The notes beneath the pieces are model-generated. The model saw only the letters and a list, made by a program, of their open reading frames with translations, was not told where the DNA came from and did no database searches. The translations under genes and the position numbers were made by a program. From Bacteroidota bacterium (lineage in GTDB: Bacteria > Bacteroidota > Bacteroidia > UBA8524), in contig WGMZ01000014.1 of the NCBI GenBank assembly GCA_016124735.1, forward strand, positions 1 to 51,770: DNA of 51,770 nucleotides. The letters run 5' to 3'. Below are positions 51,401 to 51,770 of the stretch, one piece after another; the stretch's first letter is position 1, and every line of letters begins with the position of its first letter.

Positions 51401-51770
51401 GCTGGTTTTACCACTAATCCAGATTCTGGTTGCGGTCCTTTGACAGTTTCCTTTGGAAATACCAGTCAGTTTGCATCTTCCTTTTATTGGGACTTCAGAA
51501 ATGGAAACACCAGCACGGCGCAGGATACCAGCATGCTGTTTGCAGCAGCCTCGCAGGTTGATAGTACTTATGCCATTAAACTGTATGCCTATAATTGGCA
51601 GGGATGTCTGGATAGCGCCGAGAAGAATATTGTGGTTCATCCGCAACCTTCGGCAAGCTATTCCCAAACGAACACGGATAGCTGTGGGCCACTGACTGTT
51701 AGCTTTACCAATACTTCGACTCATTACCCGGGCGGAAGCATTGCCGATATGAGTTTCATCTGGGATTTTG
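48440..51770 (+). CDS. Giant secreted PKD-repeat protein (3' end beyond window)
   Basis: Open from ATG 48440 (or 48449) to the last base: at least 1110 codons with no stop, read through codon by codon. A signal peptide (TILRALGVLVCLLAVTFADAQ) is followed by at least twelve PKD-type domains, each with a WxFGDG-like strand, at about 48944, 49211, 49490, 49742, 49988, 50234, 50495, 50741, 50987, 51236, 51488 and 51761. Spacing is 246-279 bases (82-93 residues). Many units open with CGPLxVxFxNTS. Such proteins are T9SS-exported surface adhesins or matrix components, and a C-terminal sorting domain is expected past the window. Antisense frames here are by-products of composition. Confidence 0.93.
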   Translation, partial: MTRMNQWKKTILRALGVLVCLLAVTFADAQCSGVSASFSVNGTGCGIPRNYTFTNNSTGSYSSSATYIWRKGSTVEDTTTGISSTPTITVNTPGSDTIWMVAIDSNGCRDSVSQIVSTTTSANAIYDPSTSTYDYSPLWENCILFLSSPDSFRVYMQSNGTLSNYYVSWGDGQSDTGSSLSAYTDISHLYSNLGTYSVRIVSQNGSCFDTIVGSVVNERIPTAGIIGPPAGGNVGCAPHTVRFINNSSNVSNGTSFNWTFGDGSSATYGSSTSNDTLYHTYTAGLCNGIVSVAAVNACGSSTATWTPIYVNDKDQADWTMNTVNCNPTLPFTFNNTSTNNYCTPTTRYFYWDFGDGTTNGWITNATSQNHTFPHSGRYTVTLYDSNQCGVDTFTQQVIINFAPNAGFLHNNPNGCGPLQVIVTDTTDGLGNVRIWNFGNGTSGSDSTDTATYVSPGTYNLSLSVVNSCGSDAANLTVTVWAPPNANFSTISSGCTPLTVNFSNTSTYFNDSTVTWFWDFGDGTDTSIKDPPSKTYTTPGTYTVKLYVYDTCGMDSIIRNFTVYPKPVAGFSSDTVCYGVANSFTDTSAVSSGSITQYAWTFGSPSQGSSSNTNPTFSFNSADTFDVQLVVTTDHSCFDTATNPAIVWNIPTLSWAVTPNDSVCIGSNQTFNGTASAGAGTISSYHWNFDDGGSSSLEDTSYTYIASGNYSVTYTVVNSFGCQDSSTGNIVVLPLPTIAFTADTACVGKTTTFQDQSTVSPGSIASRRWDLNDDGLFDSTDAITTYIYSSLGSRWVTLEATTDFGCVNMDSSLITVHPLPVPSLSVDSSVICMGDSITLLNSSTGSVSFVYDFGDGNTLNTGSSSNQKHAYSDSGTFTIKLYAYSDHGCADSVSLSVSVRPTPLAQFTINQQIACAPASFVFNNISQRSTDYQWFSDGNYSSSATNRPDTLVSADSQVVTIRLIAFNTNYSCPYDTTNMVIGTSRNPIAGFTTNPDSGCGPLTVSFGNTSQFASSFYWDFRNGNTSTAQDTSMLFAAASQVDSTYAIKLYAYNWQGCLDSAEKNIVVHPQPSASYSQTNTDSCGPLTVSFTNTSTHYPGGSIADMSFIWDF

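Noticed and set aside
1-51770. CRISPR array, prophage or conjugative module
   Set aside because: No regularly spaced identical repeats with unique spacers, and no phage structural, integrase or transfer genes; the only mobile sequence is the IS21 end.

Overview
The window is a stretch of chromosome from a Bacteroidota bacterium. Evidence for this: type IX secretion (T9SS) C-terminal sorting domains of type A (protein ending at 27618) and type B (ending at 908), several matches to the phylum-specific promoter element TAnnTTTG, frequent TTG or weak-Shine-Dalgarno starts, and families typical of the phylum (DUF2795, DUF6132, DUF2723, 7TMR-DISM kinases, a leucine-dehydrogenase-like ELFV enzyme). 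UGA is a stop. I would guess a flavobacterial or cryomorphaceae-like lineage, but the class cannot be fixed from sequence reading alone.

Layout. 1-1772 is a decayed corner: the right end of an IS21-type element (istB tail plus 22-bp-spaced terminal repeats) abuts a T9SS protein gene that has lost its 5' part, followed by a short-chain dehydrogenase gene broken by one in-frame TAA. 2045-10199 holds DUF2795, an HTH protein with a sliding-clamp-like motif beside a DnaA-box pair, hflX, two envelope proteins and polA. 10286-18191 is the most interesting block: a five-gene, overlapping minus-strand operon (E1/ThiF-nitroreductase fusion, LuxI/FeeM-like acyltransferase, 7TMR-DISM histidine kinase, receiver-histidine kinase, single-domain receiver) with a divergent receiver gene at 17730. 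18199-24038 is core metabolism on the minus strand (phosphohexomutase, DUF2461, glutamate dehydrogenase, cdsA, DUF2007, CPBP protease). 24069-31123 has dusB, a BNR-repeat T9SS protein and a PAS/GAF kinase with an AraC-type response regulator. 31186-34986 has pssA, purS, an M28 peptidase and a GH3 enzyme. 34983-42460 has a membrane protein, a DUF2723 protein, and the trmB-menE-aminotransferase operon. 42545-46014 has anmK, a leucine-dehydrogenase-like enzyme and an MscS channel. 46138-48255 has tRNA-Pro(GGG), nested hairpins, a secreted protein and a Crp/Fnr regulator with a likely target operon (DUF2892-DUF6132). 48440 to the end is a giant secreted PKD-repeat protein, still open at the window edge.

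How genes work together. cdsA and pssA are consecutive steps of phosphatidylethanolamine synthesis, although in separate operons. The 17604-10999 operon reads as make-and-sense: two enzymes able to activate, reduce or acylate a small molecule, then a periplasm-sensing kinase and a phosphorelay. This is an inference from gene order and domain content, and I regard it as the best candidate for an undescribed system here. No CRISPR array, rRNA, phage or conjugation module was seen, and no gene-free stretch exceeds 300 bases.
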